NCBI RefSeq assembly: GCF_964019715.1
Contig: NZ_OZ026463.1
Location: 744,001-808,000, forward strand
DNA length: 64,000 nucleotides
From: Spiroplasma endosymbiont of Lonchoptera lutea
GTDB lineage: Bacteria; Bacillota_I; Bacilli_A; Mycoplasmatales; Nriv7
Reading direction: 5' to 3'
The position numbers and the translations under genes were made by a program. Shown here one piece after another: positions 1-11,151 of this stretch. The first letter of the stretch is position 1. Every line of letters starts with the position of its first letter. The notes below the pieces were generated by a model that had not been told where the DNA came from, made no database searches, and worked only from the letters and a program-made list of their open reading frames with translations.

Positions 1-2
1 TT

Positions 3-1973
3 GCAGCAGCATCTTTTGGGAACATAGAAATTGTGAAATTATTACTTGCAAATGGTGCTGATATTAATCTACAAAATAATAACGGTAATACTGCTTTATA
101 TTATACAATATGTAACGATTATATAGAAGTTAAAGATCTTTTAAAAAATTTTCAGGATTTAAAAAATAAAATAGAATTATTTAAGAAACAACTAAAAAAA
201 CCACAAAATAAAGAACAAATAACAAAAATTGAAAAGGATTTACAAGAATCTCAAAAAAAATTAGAAACATTATTACAACCAGCAAATAATGAAATAAGAC
301 AAAACCAATCTACTGAATCTAATAGCAACAGTAATACAAATGTTTCTGGATATCAATCACAAGATACCACAAATGAAACACAAAACCAAAATACTAAAAC
401 AACAAATCAAAATAATCTGTATGATGTGCCATCGGATAATAGTTGTTTGTTTTGGGCGGTATCAACATCTTACTTATTGCAAGTGAGAAATAATAACGAA
501 GAATTTAGAAGCCGATTTATCCAATTATTCGGTAGCTTGCAGCTGAGTTATTTATCATATGTACAAAATTTATTGCAACAATTTGATGTAGAAAATAATA
601 CAAATACGCAAACTTGATATCAAGATCAAATAGCAAATAATTTAGTTATAAATGTCTTTCGTAATCGCGTTGTTGATTATATAAGAGATAATTTAGACAA
701 TCCCACACAAATAAATTCAGGGACAAATCAGATCGAAACATTTCGCAGTGCAATTCAGATAAGCGAAAATGAAATTGATACTAATTACTTAGAAAGAATG
801 AGACAATCTTCAGCGTGAGGTGGACAACTAGAAATTTTGGCGATTGGCAATCTGTTAGGTTCTAATATTAATGCAAACAACCGAAACATATTTGCAACAA
901 ATAATCCAACCGAAAACATACAAATATTTCATGTTAATAATGGAACTCACTATAATTTTGCTTTGTCAAAACATACAATTGAAGGAAGCGGTATAAATTC
1001 AGAAGAAAAAACTACAACTGTTCAAAATCAACAAAAACTAATAGAAGCAGAACAACCTAAAAAAAATGTAGTAATTTCAAATCAATCTGCTGGCAGTAAT
1101 AATACAAATGTACCTGTAGCAAATAAACCAATAAACAAAAATATTGTAAATTCACAAACAAAAACTACAAAGATAATAAATAAATATAATTATCTTTCAA
1201 AAGACGAAAAATTAAAAAGATTAAATGAAATTAATCGTTATTATCAAACATTATCTGAAAATGATAAAAAAACTTTTAAAGAAAAATTAACAAATACTGG
1301 ATTAGCAGCTTTAAGTGGGGGTACATTAACAGCTTATGGAACAAAAATGACTGTTAGTGGTACCGCCGCTACTAGTGTCACAAATGCAGAAGCAATGGAA
1401 ATGACTCCGCTCTTATCAACAAGCACAACAGAAAGCTTATCCGCCGCAGAAACAATTACTGTTGCCGAAACAGCAGCAGTTGAAGGCGGAGTTATAGCGG
1501 GAGAAACTGGTACTGCTGCCGCTTTAGCTCCGGAAACTCTAGGGCTATCCTTAGTAATTGGAGGATTAGCAATTGCAGGAACATGAATGTATTTTGCTTT
1601 TCATCATCATGCAACATCTGATATTGCGTTGCCAACTTCAATTCATCATAATGTTTATGATAACATTGAAAAATGATATAAATTTCTAGCCCATGATAAA
1701 TTAAAAATTAAAATTAACAAAAACACATGAAATGAAATTAAACAAAATAAAAATTCACAAGCAACCATTACTAAAATTATTAAAAATAAATTTATTATAA
1801 ATGACCATTCTGGCTGGGGCGGGAGTGTCACAAATGAAGATTTCAATACTCTCGTAAAAGTAATGCTGCTTCATTTTGAACAAATAAATGGTTATTTTGA
1901 AATATTAGATAATGAAAATGATGGTTTTGTCATTATAACCAACACTGAAGGCGATTGACTAGGAATAGAATAA
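3..1973 (+). CDS. Ankyrin-repeat / OTU-protease protein, Spaid-like, 5' end outside window
   Basis: The frame is open to the left edge, so the start lies outside; 656 residues are visible, with TGA read as Trp. Order (numbered from nt 3): an ankyrin repeat (1-40, with IVKLLLANGADIN), a Lys/Glu/Gln coiled coil (45-95), an Asn/Gln/Thr-rich linker, then an OTU cysteine-protease fold (about 141-325). The OTU Cys box is VPSDNSCLFWA with Asp145 and Cys148, and the His box is NNGTHYNFAL with His316, so the catalytic residues look intact. After another linker come a helical stretch, one hydrophobic segment (about 513-533) and a C-terminal domain of about 120 residues I do not recognise. Ankyrin plus OTU plus a hydrophobic segment is the layout known for Spaid, the male-killing protein of S. 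poulsonii. A host-directed deubiquitinase-type effector is inferred. It could equally be one of the other Ank/OTU proteins of Spiroplasma with unknown targets. Confidence 0.85.
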
Positions 1974-2105
1974 AATTTAACATTATTAATTAAAAAATTA
2001 AAATATTTCTTATATGTGTTATGCATAAATAGCCCGACTTCAAATTTTAATTTTAATATATTTGTTAATTATCTAATTTAAATTAAGATTAAAAATATTT
2101 TTACT

Positions 2106-2140
2106 AAAGCAGTATTTAAACTTAAATACTGCTTTTTTAT
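2106..2140 (+). terminator. Rho-independent terminator after the Ank-OTU gene
   Basis: A perfect 14-bp stem (2106-2119 with 2122-2135) is followed by a T-rich tract. It lies about 130 bp after the stop of the Ank-OTU gene and separates it from the minus-strand prophage. I see no gene between 1974 and 2259. Confidence 0.8.
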
Positions 2141-2259
2141 TTTGTCAAAATAGAAAAAATGAAAAAGTTGTTTAAGAAGAGTATTGTCATAATTAAAAAC
2201 CATCTTTCTCTAGGCAGTAATTTTAACATTTTATATATTTTTATTAATTAAATAATGAA

Positions 2260-2748
2260 TTAATTGTTGTCTTTTTTTGTATGAAATTTTTTAATATGAA
2301 ATTTGTTTGAACCGGGATAACTATATTCTTGTATTGTTATTTTTACATCTTTAATTTTTTTAGCAGTATAAAAATATTCAATATTTGTTTTTTGAAAATC
2401 TTTATCAAAAAATTCTCTTTCTTCTGGGGTGCTGTTTTCTTTTTTATAATTATAAATTTCTTTAATTTCTTTAAATACTGGTTCATTGGTAAAGACAGCA
2501 AACCCTCTAGTATTTTCTCCATAATTTTTTATTTCTAAAGGTAATTGCTCTTTTACTGAGTCAATATTAATATATACTGGGTCACTGCCTTTTTTATACA
2601 ATGATTGTAAATAACTGTTATTTATTTCTGAAAATTTTAAGTCATATATTTTATATTGAACTTGTTGTGTTTCGTTTTCTTTTTTAGAACAACCAACTAT
2701 TGGTAATATTGTTAATGTCGAAAGAGTTATTATATTTAAAATTTTCAT
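2260..2748 (-). CDS. Prophage 1 lipoprotein carrying a copy of the adhesin N-terminal domain
   Basis: 162 aa. It has a lipoprotein signal peptide with lipobox IVGC (Cys20), so it should be anchored on the outer face of the membrane. Residues 32-155 (nt 2284-2655) match residues 44-167 of the adjacent phage adhesin (nt 4199-4570) with a single amino-acid difference, and the DNA is almost identical. The lipid signal and the last seven residues are not shared. It is the last gene of prophage 1 and is preceded by a long AT dinucleotide tract. Function unknown; a cell-surface copy of a phage receptor-binding domain could occupy the receptor and exclude further phage (inference). Confidence 0.8.
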   Translation of the reverse strand: MKILNIITLSTLTILPIVGCSKKENETQQVQYKIYDLKFSEINNSYLQSLYKKGSDPVYINIDSVKEQLPLEIKNYGENTRGFAVFTNEPVFKEIKEIYNYKKENSTPEEREFFDKDFQKTNIEYFYTAKKIKDVKITIQEYSYPGSNKFHIKKFHTKKDNN

Positions 2749-2778
2749 TATTTTAATTCCTTTATTACTTTATTTTTT

Positions 2779-4699
<1,921 letters not shown>

Positions 4700-4725
4700 T
4701 CCTTTTTAAAATATTTTATTTTTCA

Positions 4726-4977
4726 TTATTCTTTTAGCTTTAATTTTTTAATAAGTCACTCAATGATACAGTTCATAATTACCGCTATTGTAATGCATAT
4801 ATCTAAATATCCTAGTATCATAAGTGAAATTAATGCTTCAAATTTTTCATATAATAATTTCAAATCATTAATTCCCAATTTTAAAAATGGAATGAAAAAG
4901 ATAATAATCATAAAAATGTAAGGCAAAATTCTCCATCAATATTTTTTAAAAGAATTAATTAGTTTGTTTGATTTCAT
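4726..4977 (-). CDS. Small phage membrane protein
   Basis: 83 aa with two hydrophobic segments (about 14-31 and 48-72) and a basic C-terminus. It starts inside the last codons of the upstream membrane gene, which indicates translational coupling. It is homologous to the 88-aa protein at 16000-16266 of prophage 2 (both begin MK.NKLINS.KKYWW). In prophage 2 the pair sits next to Rep, whereas here it sits between a small coat-type gene and the adhesin. Role unknown; a virion assembly or export membrane protein is plausible. Confidence 0.75.
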
Positions 4978-5277
4978 TTTTCAAGGCTTTTTTTGCTTTA
5001 ATTTTTTGAATAGTAAAGCGGATTAATTTTTCAAATTTAATTGCAAAATATATTGCTCCGCCTCATCAAAAAACAAATATTCCGGCGAGCATAATAACAC
5101 TATTGAACTTACCAAAAAAATCAACCATTTCTTTATTCATAAAATCATTAAATTCGTCACTTGTTCCAGTTATTCATTTAGTATCTATTACTGTTAATGC
5201 ACAAATTGGATAGGCTACAATAAGTTGGACCATAATTATATAGACTTCAAAATTATTAAGAAAGAAGGAATATAAAA

Positions 5278-5556
5278 ATGGGAAATAAAACCTCATACTC
5301 TGAAGAATTTAAAAAACAAATTGTAATGCTATACAAAAATGACAAAAGTGTTATTAATTTAGGGAAAGAATATAATTTACCAAAACCAACTATTTATAAT
5401 TGAATTAAAAATTATAATAATTCTGGGTCATTTAAAGCAAAAGATAATCGCACTGTCGAAGAAAATGAATTAATTTACTTGCGAAAAGAAAACCAACAAT
5501 TACGAATGGAAAATGACATTTTAAAGCAAGCAGCACTGATAATCGGGAAAAAATAA
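5278..5556 (+). CDS. ISa OrfA, HTH DNA-binding protein
   Basis: 92 aa. An N-terminal helix-turn-helix ([20 protein letters not shown], then [13 protein letters not shown]) is followed by a leucine-zipper-like helix ([20 protein letters not shown]), as in IS3-family OrfA proteins, which bind the IS ends. Start after AAGAAGGAATATAAAA. It ends in GGGAAAAAATAA. The run of six A allows a -1 slip into the orfB frame, which would yield the OrfAB transposase. Confidence 0.9.
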
Positions 5557-5588
5557 CAATAATTAATAACAACAAAAATAAATATTCA

Positions 5589-6389
5589 GTGAGGAAAATA
5601 TGTAAGATTTTAGGTTTACTAAAATCAACATATTATTATCAAACTAATAAATGCACCAAGTTTGATGTTAATAATTATGAACAAGAAGTTATCAGTGCAT
5701 TTAATAAAAGTCGCAAGATTTATGGTGCTCGTAAAATTAAAGCTGTTTTAATAAGAAAAAATATCATTTTATCACGACGAAAAATCCGATTCATTATGAT
5801 CAAAAATAATTTGGTTTCTAAATACACCAAGTTAAAATATTGTAATCATAAAAAAACAGTTAATAATGACGAAATTAATAATGTTTTAAATCGTCAATTT
5901 AATGACAAAAAACCAAATGAAGTTGTTGTTAGTGATTTAACATATGTTCAAGTTGGCACTAAATGACATTATATTTGTTTATTAATTGACTTGTTTAATC
6001 GCGAAGTAATTGGCTATAGTGCTGGACCAAATAAAACTGCTGAATTAGTTCAACAAGCTTTTCACAAGATAACACGACCATTAAATAAAATAACTTTATT
6101 TCATACTGATCGTGGTAATGAGTTTAAAAATAAAATTATTGATGAAATTTTAATAACCTTTAAAATTAAAAGATCATTAAGCTCCAAAGGATGCCCATAT
6201 GATAATGCTGTTGCTGAAGCAACTTACAAAACCTTTAAAACCGAATTTATTAACGGTAAAAAATTTGCAAACTTAACACAACTAAAATGCGAACTATTTG
6301 ATTTTGTTAATTGATATAACAATATTCGAATTCATGGCAGTTTAAATTATTTAACTCCCGTTGAATTTAGAAAATACCAGTCTACATAA
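5589..6389 (+). CDS. ISa OrfB, DDE transposase
   Basis: 266 aa counted from the GTG at 5589, though it is probably made mainly as a -1 frameshift fusion with OrfA; the frame is open back to the A6 run at 5548-5553. It has the N-terminal HTH_21 region, then an integrase core with DDE residues in VVSDLTYV, FHTDRGNEF and CPYDNAVAEATYKTFK. Two in-frame TGA codons are Trp. It appears intact. Confidence 0.92.
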
Positions 6390-6583
6390 AAAGTGTCCTA
6401 AAAAGGGTTGCCAATCCAAATTAATAAACTTATAAAGATGAAAATGATACTTAATACTATTTTTAACCACCGCTTTTTAAAAGAATTTTTAATTCTTAAT
6501 TTTAATGGCATTTTTTCTTTTGAATTATCTTTTTTAAATAATTTTCCTAAAAGTTTCTTCATTTTAATTTTCCTTTCATATTT

Positions 6584-6832
6584 TTATCGTCCTTTAATCA
6601 CAATAAATAAAGCAATAAGTACACAAGTAACACCAAGAATGGTAAAAATTGGGTGTTGCGAAAATGTCCGAGCCATTGGTTTAAATAGTTCTAAAATTGT
6701 TAAATTGCTAGTAATAAACTTTTGGAAATTGGCAAGTCCCTCGCTAATATAGTTCGTTAAAGTTTCAAAATGACTACCAGCCAACAATCCAAGAACAGTT
6801 ATTAAGATAAAAATAATAATTAGTTTAAACAT
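6584..6832 (-). CDS. Small phage membrane (minor coat-type) protein
   Basis: 82 aa. Hydrophobic N-terminus (residues 4-20), an amphipathic middle, the motif FSQHPIFTILG and a C-terminal hydrophobic segment with a basic end. It is the homologue of 13529-13774 in prophage 2 and of the fragment at 57072-57199 in prophage 3, which both carry FSQHPIF. In prophages 2 and 3 it lies directly before the adhesin. Two membrane segments and position suggest a virion tip or assembly protein. Confidence 0.75.
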   Translation of the reverse strand: MFKLIIIFILITVLGLLAGSHFETLTNYISEGLANFQKFITSNLTILELFKPMARTFSQHPIFTILGVTCVLIALFIVIKGR

Positions 6833-6834
6833 TT

Positions 6835-7119
6835 TTAGTTACCTTGTTTTGTTTTTATTGGTTTTATTTGTTTTTTAGCTTTTCCTCATGCACTTAAACG
6901 CCCCTTATTTTTAACAGCATATTGGCGTTGTTTTTCTAAATTAATTTGTTGACTGCCAAATCCAAGAATGATTGCCATAAGAAACTCTACAGCCAGTGTT
7001 AAGAATAAAGGAAATATCAGTTGAATATTCGTTCCCGGCACTTCTAAACTTCAAATTAAGTCAAAAACTTTATAAAGCATTTGAGCGAGAAAGTCGGCCA
7101 TTTTTGCGAGATTTTCCAT
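6835..7119 (-). CDS. Small phage membrane protein
   Basis: 94 aa. It begins MENLAKMADFLAQMLYKVFD, then has a hydrophobic segment (about 33-53) and a long Lys-rich tail. Homologous to 13774-14007 in prophage 2 (MANLEKMASFFADIIYKVFD). It lies between the Zot-like ATPase and the FSQHPIF protein in both prophages. Role unknown. Confidence 0.75.
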
Positions 7120-7125
7120 TTTTTA

Positions 7126-8109
7126 TTATTCCTTTTCTTTCATTTTTCTTAAAAATTTGCTGAATTTATCCATTTTTAAGTATTCTAAGTCTTCTAAATC
7201 AATTGCTGTGTCATTATAGTATTTATCTTCATAGTCAGGATTTACTTTTGAATTTAAGTAATCTCTTAAAAACGCTAGGTAAAAAGAATTGTAAGTGTTT
7301 AATATTGGTAGAGGAATTTTTAGTTTAAAAAAATAAATATCAAGTTCAGGAATATCACGGTATTTAATGCGACGACCCTTTTTACTATTTTTAGCATCAA
7401 TTAAAGTGTTTCGTCAGCGTTCATATTCTTCAATACTAGTAAAGGTGCCATAGATGACTTTTAAGTAGGGGCGAAAAATATTAACGGGTTTTTTACGAAT
7501 GCCCACAATCACATTATTGGCAATATCACGAACTTTAACTCAAATATGTTTATCTCTTTGACCGCTAGCTAGCACAATATGACCGAAATGGCGTGCCAGA
7601 GCGAAATATTCTTGAATACCGGTTTCTTCGTTTTTGGTATTATTTTTTTCTCAATCAGTTCCTTCTAAAAATAAGTTGGTTTCATCTCATAAAAGTAAGG
7701 TTTTGTCTGGCAATACCGGATAATCAAAATCTAATAATCCCATATGTCCTAAACTTAATTTTTGGGTTTCTAGTAATGGAAATGTTGATGCGATATGATA
7801 TTTCTTCTTTTTTAATAATTTTGATGCGTATACTAGAAAGGCGGTTTTTCCAGTTCCTAATGAACCAATAACAATATTTAATGGTGAATTTTTTAAGAAA
7901 TTAATAACTTTGTTAATTTGTGTTAAATTACTGATTTTAAAAATAAAAATTAAAATACAACCTGCTAAAAATAAATAACTTACAATGTTTTTAAAATAAC
8001 CGTTGTAAATATATCAAATTGCTCCTCAATGTCATAAAATTAAAAATGAGGTGCGATTCAATTCAATAAAATGGTTATTTTTTTCTATTATTCATTTGCA
8101 AAATTTCAT
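7126..8109 (-). CDS. Zot/pI-like phage assembly ATPase
   Basis: 327 aa. Two N-terminal hydrophobic segments are followed by an ATPase with Walker A GSLGTGKTA, Walker B LLLWDETNLF and a conserved block GHIVLASGQRDKHIWVKVRD. The family (pI of filamentous phages, Zot domain) assembles and extrudes ssDNA virions through the membrane. The prophage 2 homologue is 14045-15040. Start chosen at the ATG following TGAGGTGCAAG. Contains several TGA Trp codons. Confidence 0.82.
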
Positions 8110-8133
8110 CTTGCACCTCACTTTATTTTTTTG

Positions 8134-8376
8134 TTAGCGTACAGCTCCAAGTAATTTTTCAAACATTTTAAAGCAAATAAAGAATATTGCCAAAATAAAT
8201 GGAAAAATGAATATTCAGTAGTCAACAAAGAAATTACCGACTTGTGGCATATTAACAGCAATAATTTCCCACATTTTAGTAAACGCTGTTATAATCGCAT
8301 TTCATAATTTAGTCATCGCGTCACTAGCTGTTATCTTTGTTACTGCTGGTGCTTCTGTTAAGAAAGTTCCAATCAT
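8134..8376 (-). CDS. Candidate plectrovirus coat protein
   Basis: 80 aa. It has a strong RBS (AAAGGGGGTGATTAT before ATG), a short N-terminal part beginning MIGTFLTEAPAV, and one strong hydrophobic segment (about 53-70) followed by a short basic C-terminus: the layout of filamentous-phage coat proteins. The homologue at 15071-15316 has the same RBS and the same MIGTFL start. It is one of several small membrane proteins, so which is the major coat cannot be fixed from sequence. Confidence 0.75.
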
Positions 8377-8395
8377 ATAATCACCCCCTTTCTTT

Positions 8396-8530
8396 TTAAA
8401 ACATTCATCATTTATATTCAAAGTTTTTCTTAAATTTATTAAAACCACGATTAACCTTAACACGACTGTATTTTTTACTAATTAATTTTGAATTTCTTTG
8501 TGAATGCATTACAATGTAACTTCTTGACAT
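8396..8530 (-). CDS. Small basic phage protein
   Basis: 44 aa, strongly basic (MSRSYIVMHSQRNSKLIS, then Lys/Arg-rich), ending KWWMF. It may bind viral DNA or be a virion component. Prophage 2 has no counterpart between the corresponding genes. Supported by position and spacing only. Confidence 0.45.
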
Positions 8531-8541
8531 TACTTTTGTTT

Positions 8542-8772
8542 CTATCTAAATACTGATATGGTTTTTCAAAGTAGCATTAGAATAAACCACACCATAATCG
8601 CTGTTAAGAATCAAAAAGCAATGTTTGCCATTAAAAGTCAAAGTGTTTCTTGGGTTAAATCAATTTCTTTACCACCACTAATATGGGCCGGAATATTTGT
8701 AATTTGGATAAACAAATCTCAGAAAGTTTGTTTAATTTGTTCTCAATTAAATTCTTTTAAATTTACTGTCAT
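8542..8772 (-). CDS. Small phage membrane protein
   Basis: 76 aa. It carries the block NWEQIKQTFWDLFIQIT, then PAHI.GGKEI and a C-terminal hydrophobic segment. Clearly homologous to 15359-15592 in prophage 2. It contains five TGA Trp codons. Likely a virion or assembly membrane protein. Confidence 0.75.
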
Positions 8773-8775
8773 TTT

Positions 8776-8919
8776 TTATCTCCCAAAAATCATTTTTATT
8801 GGTAAATACATAATTGAAATTAATGCGAAAAGAAAAGTAATGATAATAATTAATCCGGCAATAAATGCAACTTGTGCAGGCATTTTTTCTATCGGAACAA
8901 ACAGTTCTAAAAATTCCAT
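8776..8919 (-). CDS. Very small phage membrane protein
   Basis: 47 aa. A short acidic N-terminus (MEFLELFVP) is followed by one long hydrophobic segment and a short basic end (LPIKMIFGR). The homologue is 15583-15747, which shares the P.QV.F and LPIK positions. Its size and single span resemble minor coat proteins of filamentous phages. Confidence 0.65.
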   Translation of the reverse strand: MEFLELFVPIEKMPAQVAFIAGLIIIITFLFALISIMYLPIKMIFGR

Positions 8920-8936
8920 AATAATTTTTCAAAACA

Positions 8937-9158
8937 TTATTTTTTATTCTCATTATTTTCTTTTGAATTAGGAGCTTTAACTCATTCTTCAAAGCGAGCA
9001 ATAAATACTTTTTCGTCTTTTGTGAAATTACCAGTATTATTTTTAATGGCATTTTTAAATTTAATTCGCATTTTTATTTTGGCATAAATTTTATAAGCAA
9101 AATACGCCAATAGCATTATGCAAGTGATAATAAATATTAATCAAATCACAATATTCAT
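8937..9158 (-). CDS. Small phage membrane protein with charged tail
   Basis: 73 aa. An N-terminal hydrophobic segment (2-22) is followed by a charged tail with GNFTKDEKVFIARFEEW. The homologue at 15753-15977 has GDFSKKEKRFIVKL in the same place. Same strand and spacing in both prophages. Role unknown. Confidence 0.7.
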
Positions 9159-9160
9159 TT

Positions 9161-9487
9161 TTAAACTCCTTTAAAATAGTTATAATTTATATCTTTTTTA
9201 TTGTTTTCTTTTTCGGCAATGAAGAAGCCTAATAATTCTTGGCCTTTAATTAACTTGATTTCTTGCTCTTGTTGATTAATTGAAATTACTTGATATTTAC
9301 TATCTTTTATTATTCCAATGCAAATTGAATTTTCGTATTTTCCTTTATAAACAAATCGCTTTGGAAACCAAATACCGATTTGTTCATTAAATCACGGAAT
9401 TTTTGGTGCTTTAATAAGCATTGCGTTTTGTGTTTCTTTTAAAAGATATTTTTTAGTATTTAAGAAAATGTTTTCAATGTTTTTCAT
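9161..9487 (-). CDS. Phage protein of unknown function, first gene of prophage 1
   Basis: 108 aa and soluble, with no membrane segment. It begins MKNIENIFLNTKKYLLKE and contains IGIWFPKRFVYKGKYE. RBS is AGAAAGGTAATTTACT. It occupies the operon-start position where prophage 2 has Rep and the two short membrane genes. It may be a replication or DNA-binding protein of another plectrovirus type, but I do not recognise a motif. Confidence 0.6.
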
Positions 9488-9514
9488 AGTAAATTACCTT
9501 TCTTATTTGTTATA

Positions 9515-9554
9515 AACTAAGTTATATTAACTAAGTTAGTTAACTTAGTTTTTT
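9515..9554 (-). promoter_or_regulatory. Candidate operator upstream of prophage 1 operon
   Basis: The 10-mer AACTAAGTTA occurs at 9515-9524 and 9529-9538, and again inverted at 9541-9550, giving a perfect 10-bp inverted repeat with a 2-bp centre. It lies 28-63 bp upstream of the first minus-strand phage gene. Direct plus inverted copies suggest a repressor site. A T-run follows on the plus strand, so a plus-strand terminator is the alternative. Confidence 0.4.
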
Positions 9555-9921
9555 AAACACTTATATATCGCAGATTTAAGTGTTTAACAAGCTTTGTTAT
9601 TTAATTTTGTTTTTTAATTAGATAAAGATTTTAATAATTTTAAACTTAGCATACCCCTATATAGAAATTTCTACACTTTAACATCCGCATCCTACCCTTG
9701 GAACTAATTTAATAGCGTGTATATTTTTAGGAAATCCACCCATTCATTTTTTTATTGCAAAACGAAACAAATTGCTATAGCTAATAGGATGTTATCTATT
9801 AACTGGTAAACTTCTTTTGGTTATGGCGACCACCCACAATTTATCGTGCTTTAATACATACCAACATTATTAATTCACTTGTATTTAATTTTCAAAGAAC
9901 AAACTTTTAACACCTTATAAA

Positions 9922-9950
9922 ATAAAAAGACAATCATTACTGACTGTCTT
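9922..9950 (-). terminator. Terminator downstream of the prophage 2 integrase
   Basis: On the minus strand AAGACAGTC and GATTGTCTT form a 9-bp stem (one G-U pair) followed by TTTTATTTTAT. It lies about 60 bp after the integrase stop. Confidence 0.6.
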
Positions 9951-10012
9951 AATACTTATTCAAATCTTTTCCTACCTAACAAAACTTTATGCGTCCTTTA
10001 AAAAAGGAGAAA

Positions 10013-11092
10013 TTAATTTATTAATTCTTGTAATTTTTGAAATGGTGATTTATTTTGTAATGCTGAATGACAGCGTTGGAAGTTGTAATAGTAATAATAT
10101 TGATTTAAGAAATGTTGTAGTTCGTTTTGATTTATTTTTTTATCCTTAGCATAAAATAATTTGGTATAATGTTGATGAAACCGTTCGATTTTACCGTTAC
10201 TCTGTGGCGAACGAATTGGAGTGGTTTCATGGGTAACACCGTTCCTTGAAAGAAAGGCTGTAAAAGGCCTTTCTTTTACTTTGTATGCTTTTTTATTACT
10301 TCAATTAGTGGTGATAAATTCCGGAGCATTATCAGTGCGAAGGCGTTTAATGGTTATGCCAAGTTCGCTAAAATCTTTCATTGCTCTTTGCACGGCGTTA
10401 ATCGCGTTATTGGTTCCTAAACTATCATAAACATAACCAAATACTATGCGTGTCATTTCATCAATGAAATCATAAATATAATACTTTTTATCAACCGGAA
10501 AATTTGATGTGGTAATGATTTTGGCATCCATTTGTAAAAGACCAATCTCAGAGACTTCATAACGCTTAAAATGACGTTTTGTTTGTTTGATTTGTTGTTT
10601 TAATTCTTTTCATCGAGAGTCAGATTTAATTCAGCGATAAAAGGTTTTAATATTTTTCGGAATTTCTGCAGTTTTAATATCGTGAAAACCCATTTTTAAA
10701 TTGTTAAATAAAGACCACATTCCACCAGCTTGAATATTTCTATAATCAAAATATAAATCACATATTTTTTCACGAGAATTTAAATCATATTGATAACTAA
10801 TTTTTTTAGGTTTTGTATATTTGAAAATTAAACTATTAAAATCATCATTTTGATAAGCATCAAGAATTTTATTAGCTCATTGATAAAATGTATTTCGTAT
10901 ACCGTGAAAATGCTTTTTTACTAATTTATTTAAAGTTATTGGTTCTAAATAAAATTGATTACATAAATTTAAATAACTAGTAACTCGTTTTTTAGTTTTG
11001 TGATAATGTTTGTGGTTATAAATTGTTGTTAATCAACTTTGTACTTTTGCTTTTAAATCTGCTAAATCAGCTTGGGAAATAATATATTTCAT
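10013..11092 (-). CDS. DDE integrase/transposase of the phage
   Basis: 359 aa read with TGA as Trp. An N-terminal helical DNA-binding region is followed by an rve-type integrase core with catalytic residues in LLQMDAKII, RLRTDNAPEF and SPQSNGKIERFHQHY. The C-terminus ends FQKLQELIN. It is the last gene of prophage 2; a 5'-truncated homologue ends prophage 3 (60459-61149), followed by the same downstream DNA. That conservation suggests it is the phage's own integration enzyme and not a casual IS. RBS TTAAGGAG. I see no terminal repeats immediately outside it. Confidence 0.85.
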
Positions 11093-11112
11093 TTTTAAAC
11101 TCCTTAAATTAA

Positions 11113-11140
11113 GAAAATCGTATTAAAAAATACGATTTTC
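11113..11140 (-). terminator. Hairpin between phage lipoprotein and integrase
   Basis: A perfect 12-bp inverted repeat (GAAAATCGTATT with AATACGATTTTC) and a 4-base loop lies 12 bp after the lipoprotein stop. There is no long T tract on either side, so it may act as a terminator or an mRNA end stabiliser. Confidence 0.6.
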
Positions 11141-11151
11141 AAGAATATTTA

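Larger units (their letters stand above)
5207..6418 (+). mobile_element. ISa copy 1, IS3 family (IS150-like), 1212 bp
   Basis: Terminal inverted repeats TGGATAGGCTACAA and TGGATTGGCAACCC (on the opposite strand) are flanked by a 3-bp direct repeat AAT (5204-5206 and 6419-6421). The element holds orfA and orfB in the IS3 arrangement. It sits in a prophage membrane-protein gene, antisense to that gene. Confidence 0.95.
4955..6562 (-). pseudogene. Phage membrane protein gene split by ISa
   Basis: Removing ISa (5207-6418) and one AAT repeat gives a continuous 130-aa frame. It has a basic N-terminus, a hydrophobic segment (about 38-53), a soluble loop, a second hydrophobic segment ending in FVFWWGG, and a Lys-rich tail ending KNEIKQTN. 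The homologue in prophage 2 (16244-17809) is split by the same element at the homologous codon but in the opposite orientation. The gene is inactive unless the element excises. Confidence 0.85.
9488..10012. other. Phage intergenic region with inverted repeats, no gene seen
   Basis: I find no convincing reading frame in this 525-bp stretch. It holds a triple repeat of AACTAAGTTA next to the prophage 1 operon start, a 12-bp palindrome TAGAAATTTCTA (9662-9673), several more GC-rich patches (9680-9850) and a terminator (9922-9950). The end next to the integrase gene (GTTTTGTTAGGTAGGAAAAG on the minus strand) recurs after the integrase fragment at 61.17 kb, so it belongs to the phage. Confidence 0.6.

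Noticed and set aside
615-845. TGA codons that split the Ank-OTU gene and many others into short frames
   Set aside because: They are tryptophan codons in this genetic code: the frames continue and conserved Trp positions fit (for example the SAWGGQLE block). They are not nonsense mutations.
2329-2538. Plus-strand frame of 69 codons, repeated at 4244-4453
   Set aside because: Antisense of the duplicated adhesin/lipoprotein domain, Phe/Ile-rich from complementing Lys/Asn codons; no RBS.
9488-10012. A tRNA or other structured RNA gene in the intergenic region
   Set aside because: No cloverleaf with T-loop and anticodon arm could be formed; hairpins look like phage control elements.
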